64,000 nucleotides of DNA from Macrostomum hystrix (taxonomy: Eukaryota > Platyhelminthes > Macrostomidae): contig CATNEN010000038.1 of the NCBI GenBank assembly GCA_950097015.1, forward strand, positions 186,001-250,000, read 5' to 3'. Below, one piece after another: positions 1-13,603 of the stretch (positions within the stretch are counted from its first letter, which is position 1; each line of letters starts with the position of its first letter). Under the pieces are notes generated by a model, which ran no database searches, was not told where the DNA came from, and saw nothing but the letters and a program-made list of their open reading frames with translations. Made by a program: the position numbers and the translations under genes.

Positions 1-1090
1 TCTTCAATGTCTATGGCCTGGCGATAAATTTGGCCATAGACATTTGGAGATGAATTCAAGAACGACTTTAGACTAAATCGTTGATAAACGATTTCGCTGT
101 TCAATAAAGCTAGTTTTTACCATAGAAGCGTGCGACAACGAAGTGTTTTGCTTGCGAAAACGGCATTTTTGGCACCATAAAATGGTATTTTTACTATCGG
201 GCCGCGTACAATCAATATCATTATGCTTAGTGAACGAGGCGATCAAAGTAAAGCTTTAAATCGATTAATCGATTGATTAACTTAAGACGCTTAACAGGGC
301 TTCTCTGGCAGTGACTGAACTGCTCCTCTGTTCTATAAACGGAAATTGTCAAGCCAATCACCGAGCAACTTAAATAAGTAGATAGAATGGAAACCTAACG
401 CTTACAGGTAATAATTCTGTTTCACCTCCGAATTGTTTGTTAAGACAATAAAACTAAAGCTATCAATATTAAATATCGAAGACAACGATTAAACGAACGA
501 AAAATACTAACTTTGACTACGTTAATATTTGCAGATATAACAGTGAACAGAATGTAGAGTAACATAAGATCTACACGCAGCTAGGAGCTAAAAGTTAACA
601 TTTGCATTACCCCATTCTCCTGTTTCTGAGCTCGCTTCATCTTCTGTCGCGCTTTGTACTCTTTGAAGCGGCGACCGAGGGAGCGCTGAGCACATTTGTG
701 AGTCGTTTGGAGCGATGTTTATGACATATCGAAGTATTTTTGCTAGACTTTTATTTAAATAATTTTCTTGATAATTCTTCGTAGTCTCAAGAAATCCGAT
801 ATCGATGCGTACTCAAATCAAGGACAGAAGTTCTGAACAGCTCATGTACATTTCCTGGCGCAATGTCCATGTTTGAGGATGTGATTTGCACTTTAGCATA
901 TTGTCTAAACTTTTTACTGAATTCAATCACAAAAATTACTTATTTTTAGAAATGTCAATGGTACACCATCAACCGTCAAGTGAAATTATCACTAGCATTT
1001 ACTCCCTTTTTCTACTGAGCAGGTTTGGACCATAGACAAAATGGAATAAAGGGACATATTTGCACCTGTGTCTCTTTTATTTGAAGAGGT
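1..1090. other. Non-coding stretch, no gene seen
   Basis: AT-rich DNA with short unrelated open frames only. It contains a perfect short hairpin at 6-44, listed separately. The GC-richer patch near 630-720 could hide a minus-strand exon, but no splice sites and family match could be put together. It may be intronic or 3' sequence of the minus-strand TRPM gene, whose pore-forming exons are not found in the window. Confidence 0.4.
6..44. repeat. Perfect 13-bp inverted repeat (hairpin)
   Basis: AATGTCTATGGCC (6-18) is repeated as its exact reverse complement at 32-44 across a 13-bp loop. Similar 'ccatagac' and 'gtctatggcc' words recur near 1030 and inside the 31.1-31.9 kb element. This may therefore be the end of a related element cut by the window edge (inference). 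Confidence 0.6.
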
Positions 1091-1625
1091 AGAAATCAAG
1101 AACCACTAAAAGAAAAAGTACGGAACACTTAGTTTCTTGGAAAATTTATTGGATGCTGATGTTCACGGAAAATGTACAAGCCAGATTGTAACTTTTCACA
1201 TTTTTTTCACATTAAAATACAGATAACTTTTATTGGAAGCAAATATAATGCTTTCTTTTGAGATATCTTGCAAAACATATCTTTCAGCAAATTTTTAAAA
1301 GCTTCATTCGTGAGAAATGAAAATTCATTTTTATTTCGCTTATCTGTCACGAAGCACAATAGGAACCAATCAGACATTCCCTATAAGTTGCCTATAGCTT
1401 TTAATGAAATAAATAAATGTAATTATCGAAATGCACTTAAACTAGATTAGAAAGTGACAGTAAAATTGAGTTAGCCGCTAGATGATAGGTTATAACTAGC
1501 TAAAAGTGAAAATTTCCTATCTTGCAAGTGCATTTATTCGTTAAAATCAGCCTTTAATAATTACATTTTCCAAGAAACGAAGTGTCCCATCCTTCTTCTT
1601 GTTAGTGGTCTGTGGTTTTGATTTT
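1091..1625. mobile_element. Diverged inverted-repeat element (old MITE?)
   Basis: About 57 bp at 1091-1150 reappears in inverted orientation at 1563-1625, roughly 80% identical by eye. The shared parts include the cores TTTCTTGGAAAAT and ATTTTCCAAGAAAC. The interior is AT-rich and codes for nothing recognisable. This shape fits a decayed non-autonomous DNA transposon. No target-site duplication was identified. Confidence 0.35.
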
Positions 1626-1628
1626 TTT

Positions 1629-1925
1629 TTATTACACCTGCCCCAATTGGGTCAGATGTGCAGCCGACAGCACAGCCGCAGCTAATGCACGGCGCATCTG
1701 AAGGCTGCGTACGGCTGTCCAGTCCACGGACTGGGGGGACGCCACACCCACCTTCAATTATCCCAGCTGATGCTGGTACCCATTTAACAGCTGGGTGAAC
1801 TGAAGCAATGCAGAGTTTATAAGTGTCTTGCTAAAGGACGTAAATTGTTCCAGTGGAGTCGGGAATCGAACCCCCGACCTTCAAGTCGTGAGTCCGACGC
1901 CCTAACCACTAGGCTACAACCTCTA
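1629..1925 (-). mobile_element. tRNA-derived SINE, family 1 (near full length)
   Basis: Read on the minus strand, the element begins with a tRNA-like head at about 1925. It has an A-box-like GCCTAGTGGTTAGG and a perfect B box GGTTCGATTCC (plus-strand 1862-1872). A body follows with 'TAGCAAGACACTT' and 'CACCCAGCTGTTAAATGGG', then a GC-rich section around 'CCAGTCC', ending in GGTGTAATA plus an A-run. The same body is present at 56.07-56.39 kb, and in part at 26.9, 44.9 and 48.3 kb, so it is a dispersed family, not a tRNA gene. The GCAAGACACTT core resembles a central domain shared by several animal SINE families. Confidence 0.85.
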
Positions 1926-3038
1926 CTAAAACTTAGTAGAGGTCTGTGGTAAAACTTATTAAACAAATGTCTCGCAATCAAGGCCTATTTAAAGTACAGG
2001 AAACTCGCATGCAAACTGAAGCTCTGCCTGGCAATTCAGTAGGCGGGCGCTGAGCTTACCCTGTGCGATCTGTGGTACTCCCACAGCTGGTGAAATATGG
2101 CCACTTTCGAGCTCTGCAATGGGAAACAATTGCATTCTGGTGTGATTTGTGCTAAAAGTCTGCTTAACTTTTTTAATACATTTTTTTAACTTGAGCGGAA
2201 ATCTCTTATCTTTATGAGGAAGACCTTTGAGCGGGAGCCTGAATAGAATCAACCCAGAAAATGCAGATCACATAGCCTCTGAATTGTGAGCTCAAGAATT
2301 TTAATCTACAGTCACCTTCCCTCACTTTCTCTCATTTTCCCTCGCGTCTCACCGCCTCTGCCTCACAATTCCCCAGGAGCACCCCGTGGCCGCTCCTCTC
2401 ACTTTGCTCAGCTGCTCAAAACTGCTCCAAGTTCACTCCGGTGCTCCATTCATCTTTCTTAGAAAGAGAAAGAGCGGCAATGAGGATGGCGAGGAGGTGA
2501 GCGGAGGCAGCGGCCAGACACCGCCTCCTCCTGCCAGTCTTCCGCCAGCTGAACAGGCCCATCTGAGCACCTAAGGCCGTTTTCAATTCTGGCCAGCCTT
2601 CTCAACTCAACTTCTGCTCCTACTCTTCCCTACCAGCCAGACGCACCGTCGCTCTGCTGCTTTTTCATACGACAGGAGCCTGCCCCAACCCAATGCCACC
2701 GCGCTTGGCTGAATTCTCGGGGCAATCTCCGTCATCGGGTTTGCGACACACACACCCACACCCACACACAAAAACTCACTCTCTCTCCCACTCTATCGTT
2801 TCTTCAACAGCAGCAGGGAAATAAAGAAGGTGGCATCCAACGGTGCAGACGCGTTGAGCTGGCGGGTTGAGGAGGTGGAAGAATGAGTTTAACAAGGGTA
2901 ACGCAGTGTTTAAAGTGCAACCCTTGTGTGCTCATAGGCGAGAAGCAGAGAAAGAGCAACGGGAGCTGAGAAGGGGGTTAAAGTGTGCTTTTCAAAGCCA
3001 GTTTTCAACTTGGTTCAAAGCCGAGCTGCAAAGCTTAC
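1926..3038. other. Non-coding, presumably intron of the minus-strand TRPM gene
   Basis: Lies directly 3' of the last recognised TRPM exon (donor at 3038). It contains a pyrimidine-rich section at 2310-2380 and a CA/CT-rich section near 2745-2800. Open frames at 1989-2252 (minus) and 2386-2574 (plus) show no family signature or splice context. No gene is supported. Confidence 0.5.
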
Positions 3039-6000
3039 CAGGCGCTTGAGCTGGTCGGTGTATAATTTCTCCAACACGTAGATGGACAGAAAGTCCTCCA
3101 GAGAGAAGCCCTGCTCCAGGAACAGCTTCACGAAGTCGTGCCTGTCCTCCATCAGGGCCTGGTACATGTAGTCGTTCAGGTCACCTTTCTGTTATAAACA
3201 GTTTAAGAACATTTTTCGCTTGAGTCACTGGTTGTATAAGTGTGCACTGACACGATTCAAGTATCAACTGAGTACCCACAGAGTATCAACTGAGTACTCA
3301 CAGAGTATCAACTGAGTACCCACAGAGTATCAACTGAGTACCCACAAAGTATCAACTGAGTACCCACAGAGTATCAACTGAGTACCCAGAAAGTATCAAC
3401 TGAGTACCCACAGAGTATCAACTCAGTACCCACAGAGTATCAACTCAGTACCCACAAAGTATCAACTGGTTACTCACAAAGTATCAACTGAGTACTGACA
3501 AAGTATCAACTGAGTACTCACAAAGTATCAACTGAGTACTCACAGAGTATCAACTCAGTACCCACAGAGTATCAACTCAGTACCCACAAAGTATCAACTG
3601 GTTACTCACAAAGTAACAACTGAGTACCCACAGAGTATCAACTGGTTACTCACAGAGTATCAACTGAGTACCCACAGAGTATCAGCTGGTTACTCACAAA
3701 GTATGAACCAGTCGGTTAGTTCTTGGTATTTTGAGTCAATGCACTCAAATTTGCCCATTTTCTTTTTTTCTTTTGTGACCTGTGCAGGTGTCGATGGTGT
3801 TAAACAAATAGAAAGTGCAGCACTTGCCTTCCACTTTTTGTTCTCCAAGAAGATCTTATCCCTGGCAATGTCCGCCCTGTTCAGTGTCAGACAAATTTTC
3901 AGCTGTTTCAGGTTCAGCTGCTCTTCGCCACCCTCGCTGCCAGCTGGAAAAAAACGCGTTTTTATGGCTCGATCCTTCGCTCACAATATTTGAGTACCGT
4001 CTGCGAACTCACCGCTGCTAAGCAGAGACGAAATCATCTTGCCGTCCAGGTCGAAGTCCTCTTCCATGTCAAAGATTTCAATAAGGCTGGCGCCCTCCTT
4101 CAGCAGCACTCGCAGCATGTTGATCTCGTTGGTGTATTCAAGGTAGTCCGAGCAGTTGAAGAACTCCTGACAGATGCTCAACATCCTTGAATGCGAATTC
4201 AGCTTGAGTTGAAGCAAGCAAGCGCAGATGCAAGGAAATTATTAATTCAAGACTTACTTAGAATTGAAGTTCGCCTCTTTGGTCTCCTCGTCTTCTTCTT
4301 TCTTATCGGCCTGGTTCTCCTCTTCGAACAGGTAGTCGAAGGCGCTAGCTAGCACATCAGCTGCTCCAGCCGTACCCTGGCAAGTGCAAAGTGAAGCCAA
4401 GTTACAATTGTGCGAAATAAAACTCCCTGACTACATTTTACTTGCGGCTGTCTATTAATGTTTTGAGTTCTTTGATGCCTACATAGTTTTCGTATGTTCA
4501 TTCATTCGCCTCTATTTTTAGACTTTCGCGCGTGACGTCAGTTACTATTTTAAGGCACGTGACGTCACTTTGCGACAAATGCTCCGCTTTATATTTTTTC
4601 TATTTTTAGATTTTAGAACATTCACCTACTGAGAATACCGATCGTCAGCATTATTCTTTTAATAACCTTAATTATGATACCAAAATAAGTAGATCTTGAC
4701 ATTGTATTCCGCGCATATAGGGCTGGTGACATAGTATTTACAAGACATAATATACGTACAAGTCAACAGACATCAGACAAAAACACAGTCGCTTAGCGAC
4801 TCTTATCATGGTAAATTTCCCAAGCAAGCAATCAGGCGAAAACCAGAGGTCAGCAGACTTGCTGCACAGAGTTCAAATTATTCATGAACTCTGGCTTTCT
4901 CTCTTTCTTCTATTCTCTTCCTCTATTTCACCTTTCTTAAGGCCTCCCTTTGTGAGGTTTTTTTAGCAGCCAGAATCTCGACGCCAGAACCAGCGACAGG
5001 GCAGCTCAAACATCCCCCACAGTCTCAGAGAAGGAACTGACATGGGCAGCGACTCTGAGCAGAGATTTCTGCTCAGGCGGGTGAGTACGGTGGCTGAGTG
5101 AGGTCAGCACAGGCTGAATTTGAGCTGCTCGTGTATGTTTGTGGAAGAAAGAAAAGAACTGCGGAATGCCAAAAACAAGGAAAAAACTTTAATAGAAGGA
5201 TTGCAGCAATGAAAATGATCCAAACGCATTGGAGGGCCTGGGAGCGCACGAGAGACACTCTCTTGTGTTTGTCTTGAATTGGCTCCATCATTATTGGATC
5301 CCACATTCAAGGCGGCGCGTTGAAGATGCTTGAACAGCCCGATTTAAGAGAAAATTTGATTGGAAGACTTTGAGCGTGAGCTTGGATTTCACTCATGCAG
5401 ATGCGGGCGCAGGTTTCTGCTCTGCTTGATTTGCTCAGCTGCTCTGCTGAGACACGCATTGATTTGTTGGCTCTTTAGAATAATTGTTGAATGGCGTAAC
5501 TTTTTCATCTCTACGAATGGCAAGGTGTTTTCCTAGGGATTGCTGCCGTATATCCCCAAGTACGTATATTAAAAATCTCCCCAACCATCTTTTCCCATCT
5601 CATTTATACCGTTCGTAATGTGCTCAGTTAAAGCGAAATCACCTTGCTAGCTTTTTGCTGCTCACGACTGCAGAAATATGAAAAAACAGGTATATTATTG
5701 CTACCGTGCGCCTGACTGAGTGACAGCAACGAAAATGGATACAGCATTCAACCTGAAGCAAAAAATATTTCTCAATCTACTTTTTATGATTGGGACAGCC
5801 GCAGGAATAAGATCGCACACGCGAGTTTCTTGATGAATTTTGCTCACCTTTACTGCCACGATGGGACACTTGTTCTCTGTTAGAGCATAGAACACCTGTT
5901 CCAGAGCGAACCTGTCACCGCCAATTAGCAGGCCACACATCGGCACCTTCAGCTGCTTGCTCTCCTCGTCTGTCCAGCTGCTTATGACGTGAGAGAAGCG

Positions 6001-9000
6001 CGTCCTGAAAGGACATTCGCGTCCCTTCTTCTGGTCTGCGGCGCCGGTGTCAACTAGGAAGAAGTGCGTGTGGTTCGGGTCCAACGGCGACTCCTCCTCA
6101 TCGCTGGCCCGCAGCTCCTTGGGCTTGCTGGAGTCCGACTCCTCCGACTGATAAGTGGCTGGCACAGAGCCCTGGTTGAAGAGGGCACGCGAGTTGTTTT
6201 CTTACCCCACTCCGATTGCACCCACCCCACTCCGTATCTATTTTTAGCTCTTAGTCTCGGGCCAGTACTAGTCTTCTTAGACTAGTTATTTATTTTCCAA
6301 CCCCTTCGATTGCACCCACCTCACGCCAGTTTGACTGTAAATCAACTGCTTTATTTACATTCATAGAGAAAAAAACAAATCATCTTCACTCCTATCTCCC
6401 TTTGTGTCTATTTTTAGCCGTCAGTTTTATGCCTAAGGTGGCAAACCAATCGATAAATCTCATTCCCTTCCCTAGCAGTGACCATTGTTTTCATTCTTTT
6501 CCTGAAAATATTGACACACCAAAAACAGCTCCGGTGGCGTTTGCAACTGACCTCGGAGATGTTGGGGTTCTCCAGTGCGTCACGCCGCGCGATGCAGCCC
6601 CAGCTGACCACGCCGATGGCAATCATGTAGTTGCTGCCGTAGGCGTCAGTATAATCCCGCACTGCCTCTCCGGTGAGCTTCATGATGCCCAGGTTAAAGC
6701 CGCTGGTAACGATCCAGCAGCCTGGAAGGATTTTGTTTTTAGTGACACTAGTTGAATTTTTTAAAGCAGCATTGCAAACCAGAACAGAATAACGATGCTT
6801 CATTGATTTCTCAGTTTCATTGCGGAGAGCTGGTGATACAGGTGATACAGGTGAGACAGATGAGAGCTGAAATTCAGGAGATAAGACAGGCGAGAAATTA
6901 GACACGGGACGACTGAAAAAGGGGACAGTGTGTGTTAAAAGGGGGCCAGGAATTGTATCTAGAATATTTGATGACCCTTTGGTGACTCCTGAGCACACAC
7001 GCACACTGATACTGTACGCAGGCACACGCTCACACAGGAGTGTACATCTGTCCCCTGACTTTCTCATCATCAGACACTGTACACTCTCACTGTGCCTTCG
7101 AGGTTGGCCCTTAGGGGCGTAAATTGCACGACAAACCCACAAGCTTTACATTAAATAGTTAATGTAACCACGGCTGCGCCCCAATGAATGTGGCCTCGCC
7201 TTGGAATCGAGCTTAGGGACCTTGGCGCGAGAGGTAAACGCAATAACCGCTCTGCCACCGACCCCCTGCTGTGTGTTGGAAGGGGCCAGGATTTGTATCT
7301 AAAATATTTGGTGACCAGTGATTCAGTGGAACAATACGATTCATATTGGCACGCAGCATTTTTCCCAACCTCATAGTTCATTTTAATCTATCATTGGGCC
7401 TGACCAGTGCCCAACAGAAATGACAGAGTGGGAGGGGGAAAGACACAAAGAGGGTAGGGGAGGGAGTTATTTTGGCAGTCATTTCCACAAAAATAAATGA
7501 AAAAATGCATCTCCCAAGCAGGCTACACTGCAGCTGTAGCAGATGCTGTGCAGCAGAGTGGCTGGCGCGTATCACAAAAACTGCTATTAAAAGGGACAAC
7601 ACATGACTGCATGGGGCTAGCACCCACCCTACCTGATCCTCCCACCTGCCCGCCAACCCGCGCCACCGGCAGGCTGGGATCACAGAATATTGGCAGGTGG
7701 AGGTAGCTTTGCGTCACGGACACACAAGCACACTCAATGCGGGGTCATTTGTCATCCGGGCCGCAGTGCCTTGGGCTCACACTGATGCCAGTGGGAAAGC
7801 ATTTCAGAACAGTGAATAGTCTCGATCCTTGCTGGCATTCAAGCAGTTTCAATTGGCTTACATCGGCCCTTTTTAACTGCATACTTCGACGACAATGCCG
7901 CCAATGGTTGATAACTAGATAGTTGATGTAACGCTCGTTAAACATTTCTGTTTTCAGAGGCTATCGGTTGTGGGTATATCATAAACAACGCTTTGTTAAT
8001 TAATAAACATGCAAAGTGCTGCCTAAACGCTTATTAAAGTCAATGGATAAGGCGTTACGTGCTAGAACAATCCAACAGTGAAACTATCGCTGCGTTATAG
8101 CTTATACTGGCAGTTTTTTGGACCAGATTATAGGGCCGACAATGTCCTAAATGTCAAGGACTAACGGCAAAACGGTGCCGGCACAACGGACCATTCTCTA
8201 TTCATTCTCTATCCACTTTTATGAGGCTGTCACACAGACACGGGGTCTGTCTTGCTCTACATTTTGTGAAAAAAATACTCTACACGACATTGTCGTCCTA
8301 TTAACGGAATCACAATAGCGATAGGCAGGGGGCCATGTTCAGTTTGAGGGCATTGTTAAGCCGCTCCTGTTTCTGGGATGCATTGGACTGGCTGCAGTCA
8401 GTTAGTTTATTGACCCGACAGACTTGAAATTGAGGCATTGTGCATAGGTCCAGTTGTCTACGGCTAGCCTGCACTTTTAAATCCTAAAGCCTCGGCTTTG
8501 ACGATGACGGGCACTAGAAGACATTTAACTGTTTTTCTTGACTTGGTCGCTGGCAAAAGACTTTCAACACAGCTCGAGTGTTGTGGTTTGCCTGTGCAAA
8601 TAAAGTGTGCTGAGTGGTATCTGCGCCCTCTGTTAACGTGTTCTGCCTTGACTGTGGATGTCTACGGCTCGTAGTTACAACGCGCTGTCGTTTATGCATT
8701 TTTTAACAAAGTTACATCGAGAAGCAAGTCATAAATAGCAGCGACTTTCTGCAAGAAATTAAAGGACTGATTAAACTATTGGCTAGCAGTGAACCAGCTG
8801 GGGGAATGGAGGTAATAGCCTCCAATAATACCAAAAACACCGGAACAGTGTAAATTGTTAGCATGCTGATTGCAACCCTGTACCATTCTAGAGTGCCTCA
8901 TGCAATCAAAAATGCTGCAACTCAAGTTAAAATCAGCTTGCTCTGTCCAGACTTCACGTGATTAATTACGGCGATTGGGACTAATCTGTGTCTATATACC

Positions 9001-12000
9001 GGGTGTTCTAAACACTTGGCATTCTTAATTGTACTGAATGCAATCGCGCAAAACAATGCGGAATGTGGTGTACAGACAACAGAGAGACAGAAGCTTATTG
9101 TGAGCTTCTGTGCTAAACGATTTGGTCCAAAAATATGGAGCAGTGATTTCGAAAATCATTCAGCGATATGCAGGAATATTAATGACCCAATTCTTACAAA
9201 ATTAAACGTCATTTAGCCGAAATATCCTGGCTGTCAAGCAGAAATTATCTTTCCTTAGTGAAATCCCAATTAGATATAATCCACAATTATATCACAATCC
9301 CAATCAGATCGAAATCCTAATTAGATTGAATCCCAATTAGATGGAAATCCCAATTAGATATAATCCCCAATTATATCACAATCCCAATCAGATCGTAATC
9401 CTAATTAGATTGAATCCCAATTAGATAGAAATCCCAATTAGATAGAAATCCCAATTGGATAAATATTCCAAATCATATTAGAATCCCAGTCACATCGAAA
9501 TCCCAATTAGATAGAAATCCCAATTAGATAGAAATCCCAATTAGATAGAAATCCCAATTAGATAGAAATCCCAATTAGATAGAAATCCCAATTAGATAGA
9601 AATCCCAATTAGATAGAAATCCCAATTAGATAGAAATCCTAATTAGATTGAATCCCAATTAGATAGAAATCCCAATTATATAGAAATCCCAATTGGATAA
9701 AAATCCCAATCAGATTGGAATCCCAGTCACATCGAAATCCCAATTAGATAGAAATCCCAATTAGATAGAAATCCCAATTAGATAGAAATCCCAATTAGAT
9801 AGAAATCCCAATTAGATAGAAATCCTAATTAGATTGAATCCCAATTAGATAGAAATCCCAATTATATAGAAATCCCAATTGGATAAAAATCCAAATCATA
9901 TTAGAATCCCAGTCACATCGAAATCCCAATTAGATAGAAATCCCAATTAGATAGAAATCCCAATGAGATAGAAATCCCAATTAGATAGAAATCCTAATTA
10001 GATTGAATGCCAATTAGATAGAAATCCCAATTAGATAGAAATCCTAATTAGATTGAATGCCAATTATATAGAAATCCCAATTATATAGAAATCCCAATTG
10101 GATAAAAATCCCAATCATATTAGAATCCCAGTCACATCGAAATCCCAATTAGATAGAAATCCCATTTAGATAGAAATCCCAATCAGATTGGAATCCCAGT
10201 CACATCGAAATCCCAATTAGATAGAAATCCCAATTGGATAGAAATCCCAATTAGATAGAAATCCCAATTAGATAGAAATCCCAATTAGATAGAAATCCTA
10301 ATTAGATTGAATCCCAATTAGATAGAAATCCCAATTATATAGAAATCCCAATTGGATAAAAATCCCAATCAGATTGGAATCCCAGTCACATCGAAATCCC
10401 AATTAGATAGAAATCCCAATTAGATAGAAATCCCAATTAGATAGAAATCCCAATTAGATAGAAATCCTAATTAGATTGAATGCCAATTAGATAGAAATCC
10501 CAATTATATAGAAATCCCAATTAGATAGAAATCCTAATTAGATTGAATGCCAATTAGATAGAAATCCCAATTATATAGAAATCCCAATTGGATAAAAATC
10601 CCAATCATATTAGAATCCCAGTCACATCGAAATCCCAATTAGATAGAAATCCCATTTAGATAGAAATCCCAATCAGATTGGAATCCCAGTCACATCGAAA
10701 TCCCAATTAGATAGAAATCCCAATTGGATAGAAATCCCTATTTAGATCAAAATCCTAATTCGATCGCAATAGAAATCCGAGTAATGTAAAATATCATATT
10801 AATGTCGAAATGTCAATAATTTCTAAGCTTCTATCCTTCTGAATCCCAATTAGATAGAGAAATGTATATAAAGACATCAAATTAAATCGAAATCGAAATA
10901 TTTTCGAAATCCCATTGACACCGAAATCCCAAAATTATTTGTCGCAGAAAGCTAGGTTTTTAATCCAGAATGCTTGATTTGACGAAGTCGTAATCAATTT
11001 AAATCAGGGTTATTAATGATTCTTAAATCACTAGCTAAGGTAGAGATTGCAACAGAAAAACACTTTGAGTATGCCCAATTTGCTCATTAGCAATCGCCAT
11101 AAACGGCACTAATGGGAGGTGTTTGCTAAAATCAATATTTTCGCTCGCGTCCACCGAATATCGAACAAACAAAAGCTTCATGCCAGAAATTTCCATTCCA
11201 TTCTGTGAGCCATCTTTGCACTCAAACCCGGTGAGTGAGTTGGCCAGATCTGCTCAACTCCGGCTCATTTCTTACTCACCTTGCATGTCAGCTTTGTCGC
11301 GACCTGCTCATTGCGCAGAGCGTGTTTTAAATTGTTGTTTTTGGCACGAATTCAAAATAAGAAACGTTAGTGACGTAATTAGTAATTTAGTTCTCTTGAT
11401 AATAATAAGCCTTTTTTAGGAACAGAAGTTCAGTAGGTTAGATGTCATGTCTAACAGCTAGATGTCATGTCTAACACCTAGATGTCATGTCTAACACCTA
11501 GATGTCATGTCTAACAGCTAGATGTCATGTCTAACAGCTAGATGTCATGTCTAACAGCTAGATGTCATGTCTAACACCTAGATGTCATGTCTAACACCTA
11601 GATGTCATGTCTAACAGCTAGATGTCATGTCTAACAGCTAGATGTCATGTCTAACACCTAGATGTCATGTCTAACTGTTAGATGCCATGTCTAACAGCTA
11701 AATGTGATGTCCAACAGCTAGATGTGATGTCTAACTGTTAGATGCCATGTCTAACAGCTAAATGTGATGTCCAACAGCTAGATGTGATGTCTAACACCTA
11801 GATGCCATGTCTAACACCTAGATGTGATGTCTAACACCTAGATGCCATGTCTAACACCTAGATGTCATGTCTAACAGCTAGATGTCATGTCTAACAGCTA
11901 GATGCCATGTCTAACACCTAGATATATAAGCAAAATCTTAGATAGTTAATCCTTAACAAATTAACAGATTAGGATTAAGCGATGAAATGTTCGATAAAAC

Positions 12001-13560
12001 GTTGTGTAACACCACGGAGCACTTCACATTGAGATTTGGATTTTTCATTTGCATAGTTAACATGAGCACAACATTTTTACTCACATTGAAAATATCATTA
12101 TCCATGCATTCCCACATCGTCTCACCTGCACTTTCCGCAGCTTTCCACAGACCCTTCTTGAAGATCATTTTCAGCTGGCGCTTCTTCTCGAAATCGCCGC
12201 CAAAGATGTTGATGACCAGAGTCGGTCGGGTCAGTTCCCACTTCTTTCCTAGAATCTGCTGCAGACTGCCATCAGATGTGTTGCTGTCCAGGCGGACAAA
12301 CTGTTTTAATGCAATTTTCGCGACAAACTTTTAAACTCGATAATAATAATTGCAGGTGGGCAGCGGGCAATGGCACATCTTTTGGGGACTCTAGACACGC
12401 AGCCACCGATGAGGCAAATTCTGCGAAACGTGGACTAAATGAAAAATATTCAGAATTCATCATTAACTCCCTCCAATGCCTAGCAATGAGAACAGCGGAC
12501 CTATGAATTATTATTCACAATTCTGTGAGAAAAAGCTCAGAGACAAGCCAACAACATGGAATTAAAACAAAAAAATGTAAATTTCCCCATGTAAGTGAGA
12601 AATTCTCTCAATCCATTGTCATCGAAAACGGAAGCCGAAGACAGGGAGCTGAGCTGGGATCAGATGGGTTTGAGACTTCTGCTTTGGGACGCAGTTTCAC
12701 AAATGAAAGTTTTCTGCCCGAAAATAAGAGAAATTAACTTTGCCAATGAACCATTTAACTGGTTAATTTTTCAGGAGAAATATATTTAGCATTCTAAGTA
12801 ATTAGATTCATGGGTTTATGTCAAACTGGAGTGCCAAATATTTCTGGAATGAGATCACAACTCAAATGGGTCAATTTTTATCCATATAATGCCAACTGAA
12901 TTAAAATAGTAATTAAGAAAAACACGTTTGCTTCAAAACTGCTGACAAATACTCTATCACTCCTGACAGATTCTGTATCACTCCTGACAGATTCTGTATC
13001 ACTCCTGACAGATACTGTATCACTCCTGACAGATTCTGTATCACTCCTGACAGATTCTGTAGCACTCCTGACAGATACTGTATCACTCCTGACAGATTCT
13101 GTATCACTCCTGACAGATTCTGTATCACTCCTGACAGATTCTGTATCACTCCTGACAGATTCTGTATCACTCCTGACAGATTCTGTAACACTCCTGACAG
13201 ATTCTGTATCACTCCTGATAGATTCTGTATCACTCCTGACAGATTCTGTAACACTACTGACAGATTCTGTATCACTCCTGACAGATTCTGTAACACTCCT
13301 GACGGATACTGTAGCACTCCTGACAGATTCTGTAACACTCCTGACAGATTCTGTACACTACTGACGGATACTGTAACACTCCTGACGGATACTGTAACAC
13401 TCCTGACGGATACTGTAACACTCCTGACGGATACTGTAACACTCCTGACGGATACTGTAACACTCCTGACGGATACTGTCTATTACGCTGTACTCACCTT
13501 TGCCAGCTGTTTCAATCCTGAGAACTCAATTTCACCAAAAGTTTTGCTGCCCTCGTCACT

Positions 13561-13603
<43 letters not shown>

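Noticed and set aside
1850-1925. Genuine tRNA genes at 1.85-1.93, 7.19-7.27, 19.79-19.85, 56.08-56.14 and 57.37-57.45 kb
   Set aside because: A and B boxes are present but acceptor stems do not close, and each is fused to a SINE body that recurs elsewhere or to a retroposon with target duplications.
2386-2574. 62-residue plus-strand frame with Gly/Glu/Pro-rich end
   Set aside because: No start context, splice sites or recognised motif; surrounded by non-coding sequence.
6402-7142. 117-residue plus and 242-residue minus frames around 6.4-7.1 kb
   Set aside because: Only 6552-6721 on the minus strand is TRPM exon; the rest of the minus frame is intron read-through and the plus frame is antisense.
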